Positions 1-9,742 of a DNA stretch of 64,000 nt are shown here, piece by piece. A program made the translations under genes and the position numbers. Source of the stretch: Petunia secreta. Taxonomy: Eukaryota > Streptophyta > Magnoliopsida > Solanales > Solanaceae. The notes beneath the pieces were generated by a model that was given only the letters and a program-made list of their open reading frames with translations, was not told where the DNA came from and ran no database searches. The number at the start of each line of letters is the position of its first letter. The first letter of the stretch is position 1. The stretch lies in contig JARKIP010000065.1 of the NCBI GenBank assembly GCA_029990175.1, positions 23,910,501-23,974,500 on the forward strand. The letters run 5' to 3'.

Positions 1-236
1 AGAGCTTCAACTTTGCTTTGTTCATACTTCTTGGTTAGTTCAACAAAGTGTCCGGGGGTCATAGGAGTGCTATGACTCGTGCCCTCTCCGGATTCAATTT
101 GGACACTCGGGGTCCTCCTCTCACCGGTCTCAACTTGATTCCTCTCGACGGTTTCAAGTCTCAATGAGATATCCTCCAATTTAGCCATAATGGTGGCCAT
201 GAAGTTCTTCATGGGATCATCTCCATCGTTTGCCAT
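1..236 (-). CDS. gag N-terminus of element 1, partial
   Basis: The frame starts with ATG at 236-234 and stays open for 78 codons to the window edge without a stop. It begins MANDGDDPMKNFMATIMAKL, and the next residues form an amphipathic, coiled-coil-like stretch (LEDISLRLETVERN). The start matches that of element 2 gag at 30652 (MANESQDFIKDALANILAKM), which supports the gag call and the start codon. Upstream, both copies share a pyrimidine-rich tract ending TAG-GT(A/G)CA-ATG, like a 3' splice site. This is the structural protein of a gypsy retrotransposon; the capsid core and zinc knuckle would be off the window. The segment seen is undamaged. Confidence 0.8.
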   Translation of the reverse strand, partial: MANDGDDPMKNFMATIMAKLEDISLRLETVERNQVETGERRTPSVQIESGEGTSHSTPMTPGHFVELTKKYEQSKVEA

Positions 237-1467
237 TGTACCTACAAGGAAAAGAAACAAGAGTTAGTCAAAACACCTCACTCGCTCCCTCACTTGTGTT
301 CACTCGGATCACTCTTTTGGGTGGCGGTGGATATTTCACTCGGACTTGTTACTCAAAGCTTCAAGGAGTTGACTATCAATCCTCAATTCAACCAACTATT
401 CACAAGACAATTGTACTCCGGGGCGAGTGGAGTTGATATGACTCGATGAACGCTAAGCAATTTGAAGTGAGGACTTGAACCAAAAGATACTACGGATCTT
501 CTTTGAATTCTAGTCTCCTTTCTAGGCACGATGATCCTAATAGCTCAAAGTAATTAGTACTAATCGAGTAGGATTATACTCTAATAGCACTAACTGGAAG
601 CAATGCAATCAACAAAACAAGAAATCCTAGAAGAATCTTCCCCAAACTACAACTTCAGCACTCAGGAGGGGCACCTGAACTCAGGAGGGGCGCCCAAGAC
701 TGTGCAGGCAATCAGGCGGGGCGCCTGGGACCTAGGCGGGGCGCCTGAGGTCTTAGGCAGTAGCCAAGCCAGGCGGGGCGCCTGGCTTAGGCGGGGCGCC
801 TGGGCCTGGGACAGTTTCAACACGTTCCAAACTTGTTTCAAGTCGATTTCCAAGCCCTAAATCCGATATTCTCAACTTGTTTTCACAATCCAATGATACC
901 CAAAGATGTTTTTGATCTTCGTTAACAAAACCCAATCAAATTTATATCCAAACAATCAATCAAAACAAGGTTCAATGCCAAGAATCTCAAGAACACAAGG
1001 GTTTATCAAAAGGGTTTCAACAAGGATTGTGATTCATCAAATTTGGTGTTATACATGTTCAAATCCCACAAAATTGGTACCGAATTGTTTGTTTTTCAAT
1101 GAAGATCAATCCCCAATACCAAGTTTTCAATCAAACATCAATCCAACCCAAGAATCAAGCCAATATCATCAAGAACAAGTTCTTCAAGGGTTTAAGGGGT
1201 TTTGGGGTTTCAATGTTTCAAACTCCACCAATCCAAACAATTTTGGTACCTAAGTAACGGGAAATCAATCACGATCAAGAATCCATAACACCCATATCAC
1301 AAATCATCCAAACCAACAAGTTACACCAAATTTTTAGATTTTTCAATTTTTCAATTTTTTTGTAATTTTCTTCTTTCAATAACTTCAACAACAAGAAAAC
1401 TAAAAGGATAGATACTAGGCACGAAGAACCAAGGGTCGGGGGTTTGTAGAAAAAAAACCCGAGCCTT
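237..1467 (-). other. Untranslated leader of element 1
   Basis: About 1.2 kb between the primer-binding site and gag. On the sense strand it is A/T-rich with many TTGATT/TTTGG runs and no credible coding frame. It holds a GC-rich cluster at 657-812 (listed separately). The corresponding leader of element 2 (29467-30651) has the same length and layout, including a GC-rich cluster. Confidence 0.6.
657..812. repeat. GC-rich GGCGGGGCGCCTGG unit cluster in leader
   Basis: About six imperfect copies of AGGCGGGGCGCCTGG separated by 5-30 bp. The unit has a palindromic GGCGCC core. The same unit is expanded in the LTR of this element (1910-2128) and, in the opposite orientation, in element 2 LTRs and leader. 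It reads through in several frames, giving spurious Arg/Gly/Ala-rich ORFs. Confidence 0.8.
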
Positions 1468-1479
1468 GCTCTGATACCA
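1468..1479 (-). promoter_or_regulatory. Primer-binding site of element 1 (initiator tRNA-Met)
   Basis: The minus strand reads TGGTATCAGAGC, the standard complement of the 3' end of plant initiator tRNA-Met. It lies 3 nt inside the LTR edge. Confidence 0.9.
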
Positions 1480-1482
1480 AAC

Positions 1483-2256
1483 TGATAAGAATCAAAACGC
1501 GGAAAATATAAACAAGATAGAAACAAGACGAGGCTCGAACAAAGACCCAAGTAGCACCGGAGAACTAGTTCCGATACACCCCGGGTGGATGTCAAGGATC
1601 ACCTACGCTATGCAACTACCCTCGAGTCAACTAGAACTCGCAAGTAGAATGATCGGATAGGGGTTGTTAGGCAACTAGAATCCAGTAGAAGTAACAAGTC
1701 CCAACTAAGGTTGGTTTTCATAAACCCAAAGAGATTCACTCTTTACAATATTCAATTCATCATTCAACATAAACTAAGTGTAAAATAAGCTAGGCTTGGC
1801 TATTTATAGTGTTTCCCAAGCTTACACAATGACCTAAATACCCTTACTAATAAGGTTCATCAAATAAGCCACGTAGGGCAAAACAGTAAAAGAAACATAA
1901 GTTCAGCAGCTAGGAGGGGCGCCTGGGGCTGGGAGGGGCGCCTGGAACATGCTGAAGCTAGGCGGGGCGCCTGGGGCTAGGCGGGGCGCCTGGGCTAGGC
2001 GGGCGCCTGGGCTGGGGCGCCTAGGCAGGCGGGGCGCCTGGGCACAATTCCATTCTTAGGCAGTGAGCTTCCTAGGCGGGACGCCTGGGTCTAGGCGGGG
2101 CGCCTGGCTGTGCTGGGCCTTCTTCCTCCTCCTTAGGCGTGGAGCCTAATGATGAAACCATCCGGAACACTTCCAAAGCCCTTGACTTCTAGTCCATTGT
2201 ATCTTCCAAGCTTGGCACATGTTGGAAAGTGTCTTGGCACGATTTGGGGCTTATCA
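1483..2256 (-). repeat. 5' LTR of element 1 (774 bp)
   Basis: The sense strand starts TGATAAG and ends CTTATCA. A TATA box is at 1801-1808 (TATAAATA on the minus strand). The upstream U3 part (1910-2128) is full of GGCGGGGCGCC units. Downstream of the TATA box the sequence matches the truncated LTR at 43879-44323 and the LTRs of element 2. Confidence 0.85.
1910..2128. repeat. GC-rich unit array in U3 of element 1 LTR
   Basis: About ten copies of the GGCGGGGCGCCTGGG unit, some truncated (GGCGGGCGCC, GGGGCGCC), placed 100-320 bp upstream of the TATA box in the sense of the LTR. Confidence 0.8.
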
Positions 2257-3729
2257 TTGTGCTTAGAGAACCTTGAGAATTCAATGTAAGTCAATGAACC
2301 AATGCTTTAAACTGGTTCTTCTGGAACCAGGAACCCTTGGCTATTGATGGAATGCTTCTGACTTTAAGAATATGGACTTCTTTTGATCAGTACCCTCACC
2401 CTCATGTCTTCCCCCTTAGAAACTGTCCCCACAATTTGTATATTTTCTAGGGCCCTATGTGTATCTTTCTAAAACAGGGGTACAACAACGGTGTTGCACA
2501 AAACTGGCTACCCAGGAGCCATTCTCTTGCCCTTTCTCCTTCGTGTGCAATGCATCATGCCTAGACTTAGGAGAAAATTATTCTGGATTGATCTCTTTTG
2601 TGAAAAATGATTGTCTTAACAACATGTTTGAAATCCTATCTTCATTAAAAGCTTTTTCATACCTAAGGGGCATCAGAAGCATGTTTAGTATGCATCATAG
2701 CTTGAAATCTTAAAACAGGGGCTATTTTGTGCTATTTACGTCTGATGTAGACTGTTTATGAAAACTGCAGTCGCCCCTCTTTTGCATAAAAGCCTGGGCC
2801 AAAAAATATTTTCAAAAAGGGCCTCTCGTGCGCTTATACTAATTTTCAACCTTTACTATCGTTCTTATACACTAATCTAATAGTGTATAGGGATGTATGA
2901 AGTAATAGGGGTTGTTGATACGCTTTTAAAACTATATTTTTAAAGTATAATCATCACCTAGATCATATATTTGCATGAGTATACCTATATATGTATTTAT
3001 TATGTGAGACAGCCCACTATTTGCATTTATGTGTTCTTGTGATCTCGTTTTCAAAAACAGCCTTTCCTCCTATATATATGTTTCCGAAAAACAAACCCCA
3101 ACACCAAAAGGCCATTAAGGTTAGGGCTAGTAATTGATGACGAGTCACACCGATCCTAAATGAGCCAACATTTTGTTTTAAAAGAAAACTCCTTTTGGTT
3201 CTTTGTTAAAACTAAAATTATTTACAAAACCAATTACTTGTGCAAATATTCTTCATTTGAAGTATGATCACATTTGTGAGTCAAGTTAGAATACCCATTT
3301 GCATGATAACTTTTTGTACGATTAGGCTTTAACATTAGAGGCCGTAGACTCGATTAGGCTTAAACTTAGGCCGAATATGAAAGTTGTTTGTATATGCATG
3401 ATGTATCTTTGTTTAAACCCAAGTTAGTATCTATATAGTAATAGACATTGCATACATCCCAAAATTAAGACTCGGACGGTAACCACCTTTTGGTGGGACT
3501 CGGGGAAGTGCCTAACACCTTCTTCCCTGAGTCACTTGGACTTCTTACCCATATAGAATCTCCGACATAGACTAGTAGACCTTTTGAACTTAACTCTAGA
3601 CACTTAGGTGACCTAATACGCTTTAGAAATATATTAGGTGGCGACTCCAAAACCTTAACTCAAACGAGTTCACCCAGTCAAATCCGAAACCCGACTCGCC
3701 TCGAGTTGAGTCCAAAATCGGGCATGACA
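2257..3729 (+). repeat. Ogre 5' LTR, 3' portion
   Basis: Homologous to 42821-43878 of the 3' LTR. This copy keeps a 384-bp segment (2677-3060) and a short segment near 3328-3360 that the 3' LTR lacks. It ends CATGACA, immediately before GAATGG and the primer-binding site. No coding potential. Confidence 0.85.
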
Positions 3730-3732
3730 GAA

Positions 3733-3750
3733 TGGTGACTCCGCTGGGGA
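3733..3750 (+). promoter_or_regulatory. Ogre primer-binding site
   Basis: TGGTGACTCCGCTGGGGA, 3 nt after the LTR end. Ogre elements described in legumes use a closely similar site, assigned to tRNA-Arg; the tRNA assignment is family knowledge, not derived here. Confidence 0.75.
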
Positions 3751-4369
3751 TACTCAAATTCCTAACCACAAAGAGTCTTTATTTCTGGGATTTATTTAAC
3801 TATCATTTTTCATTCATTATTATTATTCGTGTACTAACTTAGTTTCTTTTTTTCTGTTTTTTCTTTCTTTCACTTTGTTTATTTATCGTATTACTTATGT
3901 GGCATTTTGCATATTTCCCTCATACTCCCCCATTCCTGGGAAACGACACTTCACACACACGGCGATTGCGTAGATCTCACAGTCGCTTCACCACTAAAAC
4001 ACCTTTTAAGAGGGACATGTTGAAATATAGTTGGTCCGTGGTACAGCCAACAATTTCAAATAGTCCCACTCCTTGGTCGTCCGCCTTGGGGAACCATGTC
4101 TAGAAATTACACCACTCTTCTATTGTAATGAGCATGCATCATGTTGTAGGAGGGGCTCCCCGTGAGCCGACTAGTTTTCAACTTGTCCAAACTACCTAAA
4201 CGGGTTTTCCGACCCCAAAGGGACGTTTGGACACGATTATGTGCATTTGAGAGAAAAGAAAAGAAAAGAAAAGAGAAAAAGTGAGACGAGAATAACAATG
4301 CATTTTGATTCGTTCAATTATTCTCAAAGGGACGGGGTTTTAAATTTTATTTTTTCCTTTTAGGTCACA
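3751..4369 (+). other. Ogre leader before ORF1
   Basis: T-rich leader with a short (AAAAG)n microsatellite at about 4254-4276. A polypyrimidine tract with TTTTAG lies just before the first ORF1 start. No other coding frame is convincing. Confidence 0.5.
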
Positions 4370-5907
4370 ATGTGTCAAAAGTTCCATTGTTTTGGAATGA
4401 CTATGGGCGCACCTCCTTTGTTAACCAATTGGTGGAACAATTTGTCACTAGGAGAGCAAACTGAAGTAAGTCAACATCTAGGTCATTTGGTTTCATTACT
4501 AGAAATGGAACCTTGTAGAGAGATGATCGAAGCAGCAGTATCATTTTGGGATGACGAATTGAACGTGTTTAGATTTGGGAACATTGAATTAACACCATTG
4601 TTGGAAGAAATAGGGGGTTTTGTATCGCACTCGGGGTTAGACAAACATCGTTGGCAAGGAGGCCGCATATTAGCACCTAGTTTCCCTACAGCTGACGAGT
4701 TTTGAAAGAAGTTAGAAATGGTAGCAAGTGTGGATGTGGGATTTTTACAACAAAAGAAGATCCCCTTTTCTTATTTTTACAGTCGGTTTGGGCATTTGAG
4801 GGCATATGATAGTCATAAGAAGGAGTTTGAGTCCTATGGCGATTGGAGGAGGGCTAGACCACTTGCATTTGCTATTGGTTTCTTAGGAGTGATGGTTTTC
4901 CCCGAGAGTTTGAGTTACGACATATGTTCAAAACTTGTTATGGTTTCCGATGCAGTGTTCAACGGGATTGACGGTTATCGTTATACCATAGTTCCCATGA
5001 TAGTAGCGGAATTTATCGAGCTCTGGGGTGTTGCAAAAGAGAGGCGAGATACATCCAAGGGTGTAACCTTTTACTACAAGCATGGTTCAAAGAAGACTTA
5101 GGGAAAACAAGAGGCGCACAAGCATTGTCCAAACCAACTGGTCGCAACTACCTGATTGGGGAACGGTATGGGGTTCCAAAATTCAAACAGCCAAGCAGCA
5201 CAGAGAAGTGGGTAAAATTTTTTGAAGATATAACGGAGGACTTAATCCAGTGGATGTTCACTTAGTTTCCTTCATCAGATTTCATCATCAGTTCTGAGAA
5301 GTCATCCTTTGTGATACTTATGGGGTTAAAAGGCCTCCAACCCTATCAACTGCTAAGAGTAATGAGGCAAACAGGGAGGAAACAAATCATACCATTGGTA
5401 CCAAACACGAAGGATTACCAGTTTGACTACATTGAAGATATTGTTCCAAGCGTCAAAAGCATTAGGAAGTCACGGGAAGTAAGACAAGTCATGGAAGAAG
5501 CGTCTCTGGCACCTGATAAATACAACGCTGGATGCAAACTAAACTACAAAAGCTGGTTGTGCTCTAGTATAAAAGGAAATGTGGTAGTAGGACCAAGTCG
5601 TGGAAATAATGTAAGAGATCGTGAAGCGGAGGCTCAAATCCGATACCGAGAGCTCATGCTAAAGGCTATCAAGATGGATAAGGAAAACAAAGAAGAGATC
5701 AAAGTATGGAAGAAGCGTACATTAGAACTAGAAGGAAAGATAGAGGCATTGGAGACAAAGCTTGAGCAATGGAGTTCAGAGTGCGCGGAGGTAGACATCT
5801 TACATTTGGTAGCAGCTAAAGGGTACTTAGTCAAGACAATGGAAGAGATCAAGGAGATTACACGAGAAGCAAAGAGAGCTAAGATAGAAAAGGAGTGTGT
5901 CGCCTAG
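4370..5907 (+). pseudogene. Ogre ORF1 copy a (DUF7745-type), broken
   Basis: ORF1 lies before gag in Ogre-type elements and its function is unknown. From the ATG at 4370 the frame shows the family start: a double-Trp motif (LLTNWWNNL), then SFWDDELNVFRFGNIELTPLLEEIGGF. Further conserved blocks are SYFYSRFGHLRAYDS, FAIGFLGVMVFP and YTIVPMIVAEF. Beyond 5311 come the LMGLKGLQPYQLLRVMRQ block and a long Lys/Glu-rich coiled coil (about 5600-5880). A TGA at 4703-4705 and TAG at 5099-5101 interrupt it, and the downstream part is in another frame. Without the breaks it would be about 510 residues. It is followed at once by a second divergent copy of the same architecture, which is unusual. It belongs to the retroelement, not a host gene. 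Confidence 0.8.
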
Positions 5908-6248
5908 TCAAAGTGTCATTTTCATTTCTTCTTTTGTATTTTTACCTTTCCAAAACTATTGTCATGTGCTGATTTATAAATTTTGGGGAATTTATGAGAA
6001 TAAATGGCTACAAAATGCGTATTTATTCTTTTTGCATAATGACAAACCTAGGAAGGCTGTACGTCCTTGGCACGTAATAGTCCATTAGTAAACTTACACC
6101 AAATGTCAAAAAGTGTTTTCAACCCGAAGAATGACAAATTGCATTGATTCGAAGAAGCGTTTGCACAAAACATTGATTGTCTGTTTGAAGATGATCAAAA
6201 CTATAAGAGTGTTTTGGTCTTTACCTTTTCTTGTTTTGTTTTCAAACT
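5908..6248 (+). other. Spacer between the two ORF1 copies
   Basis: AT-rich 341 bp with stops in all frames. It ends in a pyrimidine-rich tract (TTTACCTTTTCTTG...) before the second ORF1 start, like the tract before copy a at about 4340-4365. This suggests that both copies have a similar 5' context. Confidence 0.4.
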
Positions 6249-7892
6249 ATGGCTGCAAAAGGTACTCTCCAATTTGCGATTGTTTCTCGACCACCCCACT
6301 TGATCAGACTTTGGTGGGAGGATTTGGCCGTTATCAGCAAGGCTCATGTTCAAAAGATGTTGGGGGAATTGATAGCTCTCATAAACTACACTGCCGTGAC
6401 TGGTTTGGTTGATGTTGCTACCCATTTCTGAGACTACAAAAGAGCTGTGTTTCATTTCAACGGTTTCGAGTTGGCATCGATGTTAGAATAATTTAGAGGA
6501 TTAACAGGGTTAGAGCCTGGGCCCGAGACTATGATTTATCCTCGAGACATGGAGCCTAAGGAGTTCATTGATTTGCTAAGAGCCCCTTATGATCCATATG
6601 TCGAGGGAGTGATTGATGGAAAACTCACGTTAGAATACTTGCATTCTAGGTTTCGAGATACGACACTTAGACACGAATGGAATGCAGCGTGGGAAGTTCA
6701 AGATTGGGAATGGACCGAATCCAATGCTTTCATCATCGCTTTTCTGGGAAGCATGGTTTTCCCCGACAAGGGAGGGAAGATCGACATAAGGCTGGGAAGA
6801 GTAGTAGAGGGTTTGCGCAGAGGTGCCTTCAAACGTCAAGTGAGTTTGGTCCCGATGATTTTGGGAGATGTTTATAGGGCTTTCACTAAATGTAGGAGGG
6901 GAGGAGACTTCTTCGAAGGTTGCAATCTGTTGCTGGAAATCTGGTTGATAGAGCATTCGCACAGCGTCCCTGTCAGTCCAGTTGCACCAAAACCCTCTTG
7001 GCAAGGACGGATTCGCTCACATGGCACCCACATGGCTGGAACAGTGACATGGGAATACTCTGCAAACATGGAGGGTTGGTACACTAGGCTCAAGGAACTA
7101 CAAAAGGTGCAATGGGTGATTGAACATTGTGATGACTTCGTTGTCTCCATACAAGATCAAGACACTACTTTTTTGACGTTGATTGGATTCCGAGGAACTC
7201 ATCACTATGTTCCTTTAAGGATCCTTCGGCAAGTGGGCATGACACAACAAACTCCACAGTTGACTGAGGGAAGAAGTGTCGAGCATCCGATGGTCCTCAC
7301 CATATTGACGATGTGGGAGAAAAGACTTACCATGCAATTTTGTCGTGGTCGTGGAAGTAGGGTGAACCCCACAGCTGCCTTGACTTACCCGCAATGGCTC
7401 GACGAAGATAGGGCAAAGTATCGATCCAAGAATACACTGAAAAAGAAAGCCGAAACTCCAAATGCTGTTAAAAAATACAAGAAACTGAAGCAAGAGTTTG
7501 ACCAAAGAAAGAAGGAGTTAAGGGTGACACAAGAAAGAGAAATGAGGAGACAATATAAAGATAAGATCGAAGGAGACGAACTCAAGTATTGGACCGGCAA
7601 GGTCATGACTGCAAAACAAGCTGCTGGGAATTTGCAAGATTTGCTCAAAGGATGGGGGGAATATTTTAAGTCAGTGCCACTGGAAGAGAAGGAAGTGAGA
7701 GGATTGAAAATTTGCGAGTTCTTAGTAAAGGCTCTAGGTGACATGGAGGATGGGAAAGACTTGCTGGAGACATTTGCTGATACTCCGCTCATTAGTCTGG
7801 TTAAAAAACCCAAGAGGAAGCCAAAGAGGATAAGGGAGAAGAAGATGCTGGAGCTGGTATTTGAAACTGAAGTCCTTTTGCTTGGAATCTAG
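6249..7892 (+). pseudogene. Ogre ORF1 copy b (DUF7745-type), two stops
   Basis: The ATG at 6249 opens with MAAKGTLQFAIVSRPP, then the family marker LIRLWWEDL, a VATHF...YKRAVFHFNGFELASMLE block, MIYPRDMEPKEFIDLL, LTLEYLHSRFRDT, AFIIAFLGSMVFP, VSLVPMILGDVYRAF, FFEGCNLLLEIWL, FLTLIGFRGTHHYVPLRILRQVG, and a C-terminal Lys/Glu-rich coiled coil (about 7430-7600) ending in a basic tail (KKPKRKPKRIREKK). Only two in-frame stops (TGA 6429-6431, TAA 6489-6491) break about 547 codons; 453 codons after them are open. It is much better preserved than copy a and aligns with it block by block. Function unknown; the coiled coil suggests self-association (inference). Confidence 0.85.
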
Positions 7893-8166
7893 TCTAGTCA
7901 TGTCGAGTCGAGTCGAGTCGTCTTATCCTTTCTTTAATGTAGTCTTTCGCCTTTATCGAGTCATTAGTGGTTGTAATAAAGCCAAGCAAACTAAATAAAA
8001 TTTCGTTATTTTGGGTTTTAGATTGGTGATGATCATGTTTATTCAAACAAAATGATGTGTTTGGTGCAAATGTTTACTTCGAATCCGCGATAGGCCAACC
8101 TCTGGCACGAAAAGAGGTCCCGTGCATGATAGGACGCGATTTTTATTTAAGCTAATATGTACTCAC
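7893..8166 (+). other. Ogre spacer after ORF1, cut by the Sirevirus insertion
   Basis: Short non-coding stretch with a (GTCGA)n microsatellite at 7900-7920. Ogre sequence stops at 8166, where the left LTR of the copia element begins. The region that should hold the start of gag is missing here and on the far side at 18381. Confidence 0.6.
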
Positions 8167-9118
8167 TGTTGCAGTTGGTGCACCTTCGTAAGACACTAGA
8201 GGGGAGATGAATAGTGTTCTTACCCGATTTTCAAATTCTAAAACTTGCCTTTAAACTTTCTGTGCCTAACTCACAAAGAACCAGGTTCCTTGCAAGTTTC
8301 ACCTATCTCTGAACCTAAACAAATTGTGGAAACGTAAAGAAACAGAGATTTTTACGTGGAAAAATCCTTGCTCAAGGGATAAAAAACTACGACCCAAACT
8401 CTTGGGATTTCAACTCTTCCATTAAAGGAAAACCCGAGCAAGTTTTAGACTACAACGTAATGTAATCAAGGAACTAGAACCCCCTAGTACCTAGAACCTT
8501 CACAGCCACACGTTAGCTTGTTAGGTTAACTCTACTTAACCTCAAAAAGTAATCTCTAATTAATGCTTCTAACCAAGCTGATAGATTACAACTCAATAAC
8601 TTTTAACAAAGAACTAAAACAGCAGACTTAACTATGAAACTTCTCCATCAGAAGGTTCTGCTGCTCAGCCTTTGTTCTTGCACACAAAGCTCCTCACGAT
8701 CTGATTGTACTTGATATGTTCTGTTGAGATGTCTTTTTGTGCGTATTGAATTTGGCCGAATTAACATGTATTTATAGGAACTAGACTCAGCCAGATCCAA
8801 CTAAGTTTAGGAATCTTTTTCCTCTTTGAAATCAGTTTTAAACAAGGTTCCCCATATTTTCTTATTTAAAGCCTAAGTTAATTTGCCTTAGTTCCCAATC
8901 CATTTACATTTAGGAACCGCGTCCTTCTCAGCAACGCTTCTTGCTTCTTCTGTTTCCGGTAGGATTGGAACTTTGACCCAACTATTCTTTTCTTTCCTTC
9001 TTCATCTCTGACTTGAATATCTCGTTTGAACAGCTGGTCTTCTCACTTCGACTGTGAACCTTTTCGTGGTCCACTTAGCACCAGGTCCTTTGTCATCTTC
9101 AAAACTCATCCTTCAACA
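8167..9118 (-). repeat. Sirevirus 3' LTR (952 bp)
   Basis: TGTTGCAG at the left edge and TTCAACA at 9118. It has the same length as 16528-17479 and is very similar to it. A TATA box (TATAAATA on minus) is at 8769-8776. Confidence 0.85.
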
Positions 9119-9132
9119 AATTCCCCCTTTTT
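9119..9132 (-). promoter_or_regulatory. Sirevirus polypurine tract
   Basis: On the minus strand AAAAAGGGGGAAT directly precedes the 3' LTR. The equivalent site in the neighbouring copy (17480-17493) has an A interrupting the G run. Confidence 0.75.
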
Positions 9133-9742
9133 GATTATGACAAACAATGTTGTTCAACGAGGGTTTATACTCTCAAGAACCTATAAAAATCAAACACTAA
9201 CCACGAACCAGGGTAATACTCCCTCCGTCCCATTTTATGTGGCACCATTTGACCGGGTACGGAGTTTAAAAAAATTGAGGTTGACCTTGTAAAGTTTCAA
9301 TTTTACCCTTGAAAAAGGTAAGAGATAGAAGATTTGAGTAATAAAAAATTGTTGGTAACTTTAAAAGTATGTAGGGCCAATAAGGGTAAAATAGAGATGA
9401 TACATTAAATAGTTGTTAAATAAAGAAAGGTGCCATTCATTTTGGGATAAACAATAAAGTAAATGGTGCCACATAAATTGGGATAGAGGGAGAGTTAGGA
9501 AAAAATTAGGTCACAAACATATAATGAACTAACAACATCTAACTTCCCCCTTTTTGCATCATCGAAAAGTTTCACAGTTGTAAGAACCTGCTCAACTTAA
9601 ATTAAGTTTAGTTGACTCTAGTGCCAAAGGCAGCAAGCCAATCTTTAAACGTCAGGAACCTGTCTCAGAACAAAAAATACTAGCAAGATAGGATATTTAT
9701 ATCAACAAAAAGTGCCAAACCAGCTTAACATCCAAACAACAT
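9133..9742 (-). other. Sirevirus region between extra ORF and 3' LTR
   Basis: Non-coding. It includes a second G-rich purine run (AAAAAGGGGGAAG, minus strand, near 9546-9560) and the MITE at 9219-9492. Apart from the MITE it aligns with 17480-17850 in the neighbouring copy. Confidence 0.6.
9219..9492. mobile_element. Stowaway-like MITE in Sirevirus 3' region
   Basis: About 274 bp with terminal inverted repeats of roughly 36 bp: left CTCCCTCCGTCCCATTTTAT, right (reverse complement) CTCCCTCTATCCCAATTTAT, both continuing GTGGCACCATTT. The neighbouring Sirevirus 3' end has the empty site (GGGTAATAACATTTAGG near 17573-17590). It is preceded by TA, as expected for Stowaway; the right-hand TA is not clean. 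Confidence 0.8.

Larger units (their letters stand above)
1..2256 (-). mobile_element. Element 1: Ty3/gypsy LTR retrotransposon, 5' part only
   Basis: Reading right to left on the minus strand, the order is LTR (2256-1483), primer-binding site, long leader and start of gag at 236. The rest lies beyond the left edge of the window. The LTR start resembles that of element 2 (TGATAAG..., then a shared block around CCAACATGT and CAAGCTTGGAAG), so both belong to one family, here called family 1. The element sits in the Ogre 5' LTR: the sequence right of 2256 matches the uninterrupted copy starting at about 42821. The presumed 5-bp target duplication is TTGTG (2257-2261); its partner is outside the window. 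Whether this copy encodes pol cannot be seen. Confidence 0.85.

Noticed and set aside
603..860. Overlapping open frames on both strands rich in Arg, Gly, Ala and Pro
   Set aside because: They are translations of the GC-rich GGCGGGGCGCC repeat cluster; no family resemblance and no start context.
1468..1479. tRNA gene fragments at the TGGTATCAGAGC sites
   Set aside because: These 12-base sites are primer-binding sites next to LTRs; no tRNA fold surrounds them.
2459..2713. Open frame in the Ogre LTR, repeated at 43009-43299
   Set aside because: It appears in both LTR copies because they are homologous; no resemblance to a protein, and LTR position argues against coding.
3465..3650. Minus-strand frame seen also at 43614-43799
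   Set aside because: Again duplicated only because the two LTRs are homologous; non-coding LTR end.
4254..4276. (AAAAG)n as a functional signal
   Set aside because: Short simple repeat in the Ogre leader with no further support.
9537..9560. LTR edge of the Sirevirus at 9537 next to a G-rich purine tract
   Set aside because: The pair 8167-9118 and 16528-17479 gives equal 952-bp LTRs with TGTTG/CAACA ends and a better polypurine tract; the run at 9546 is a second internal tract.
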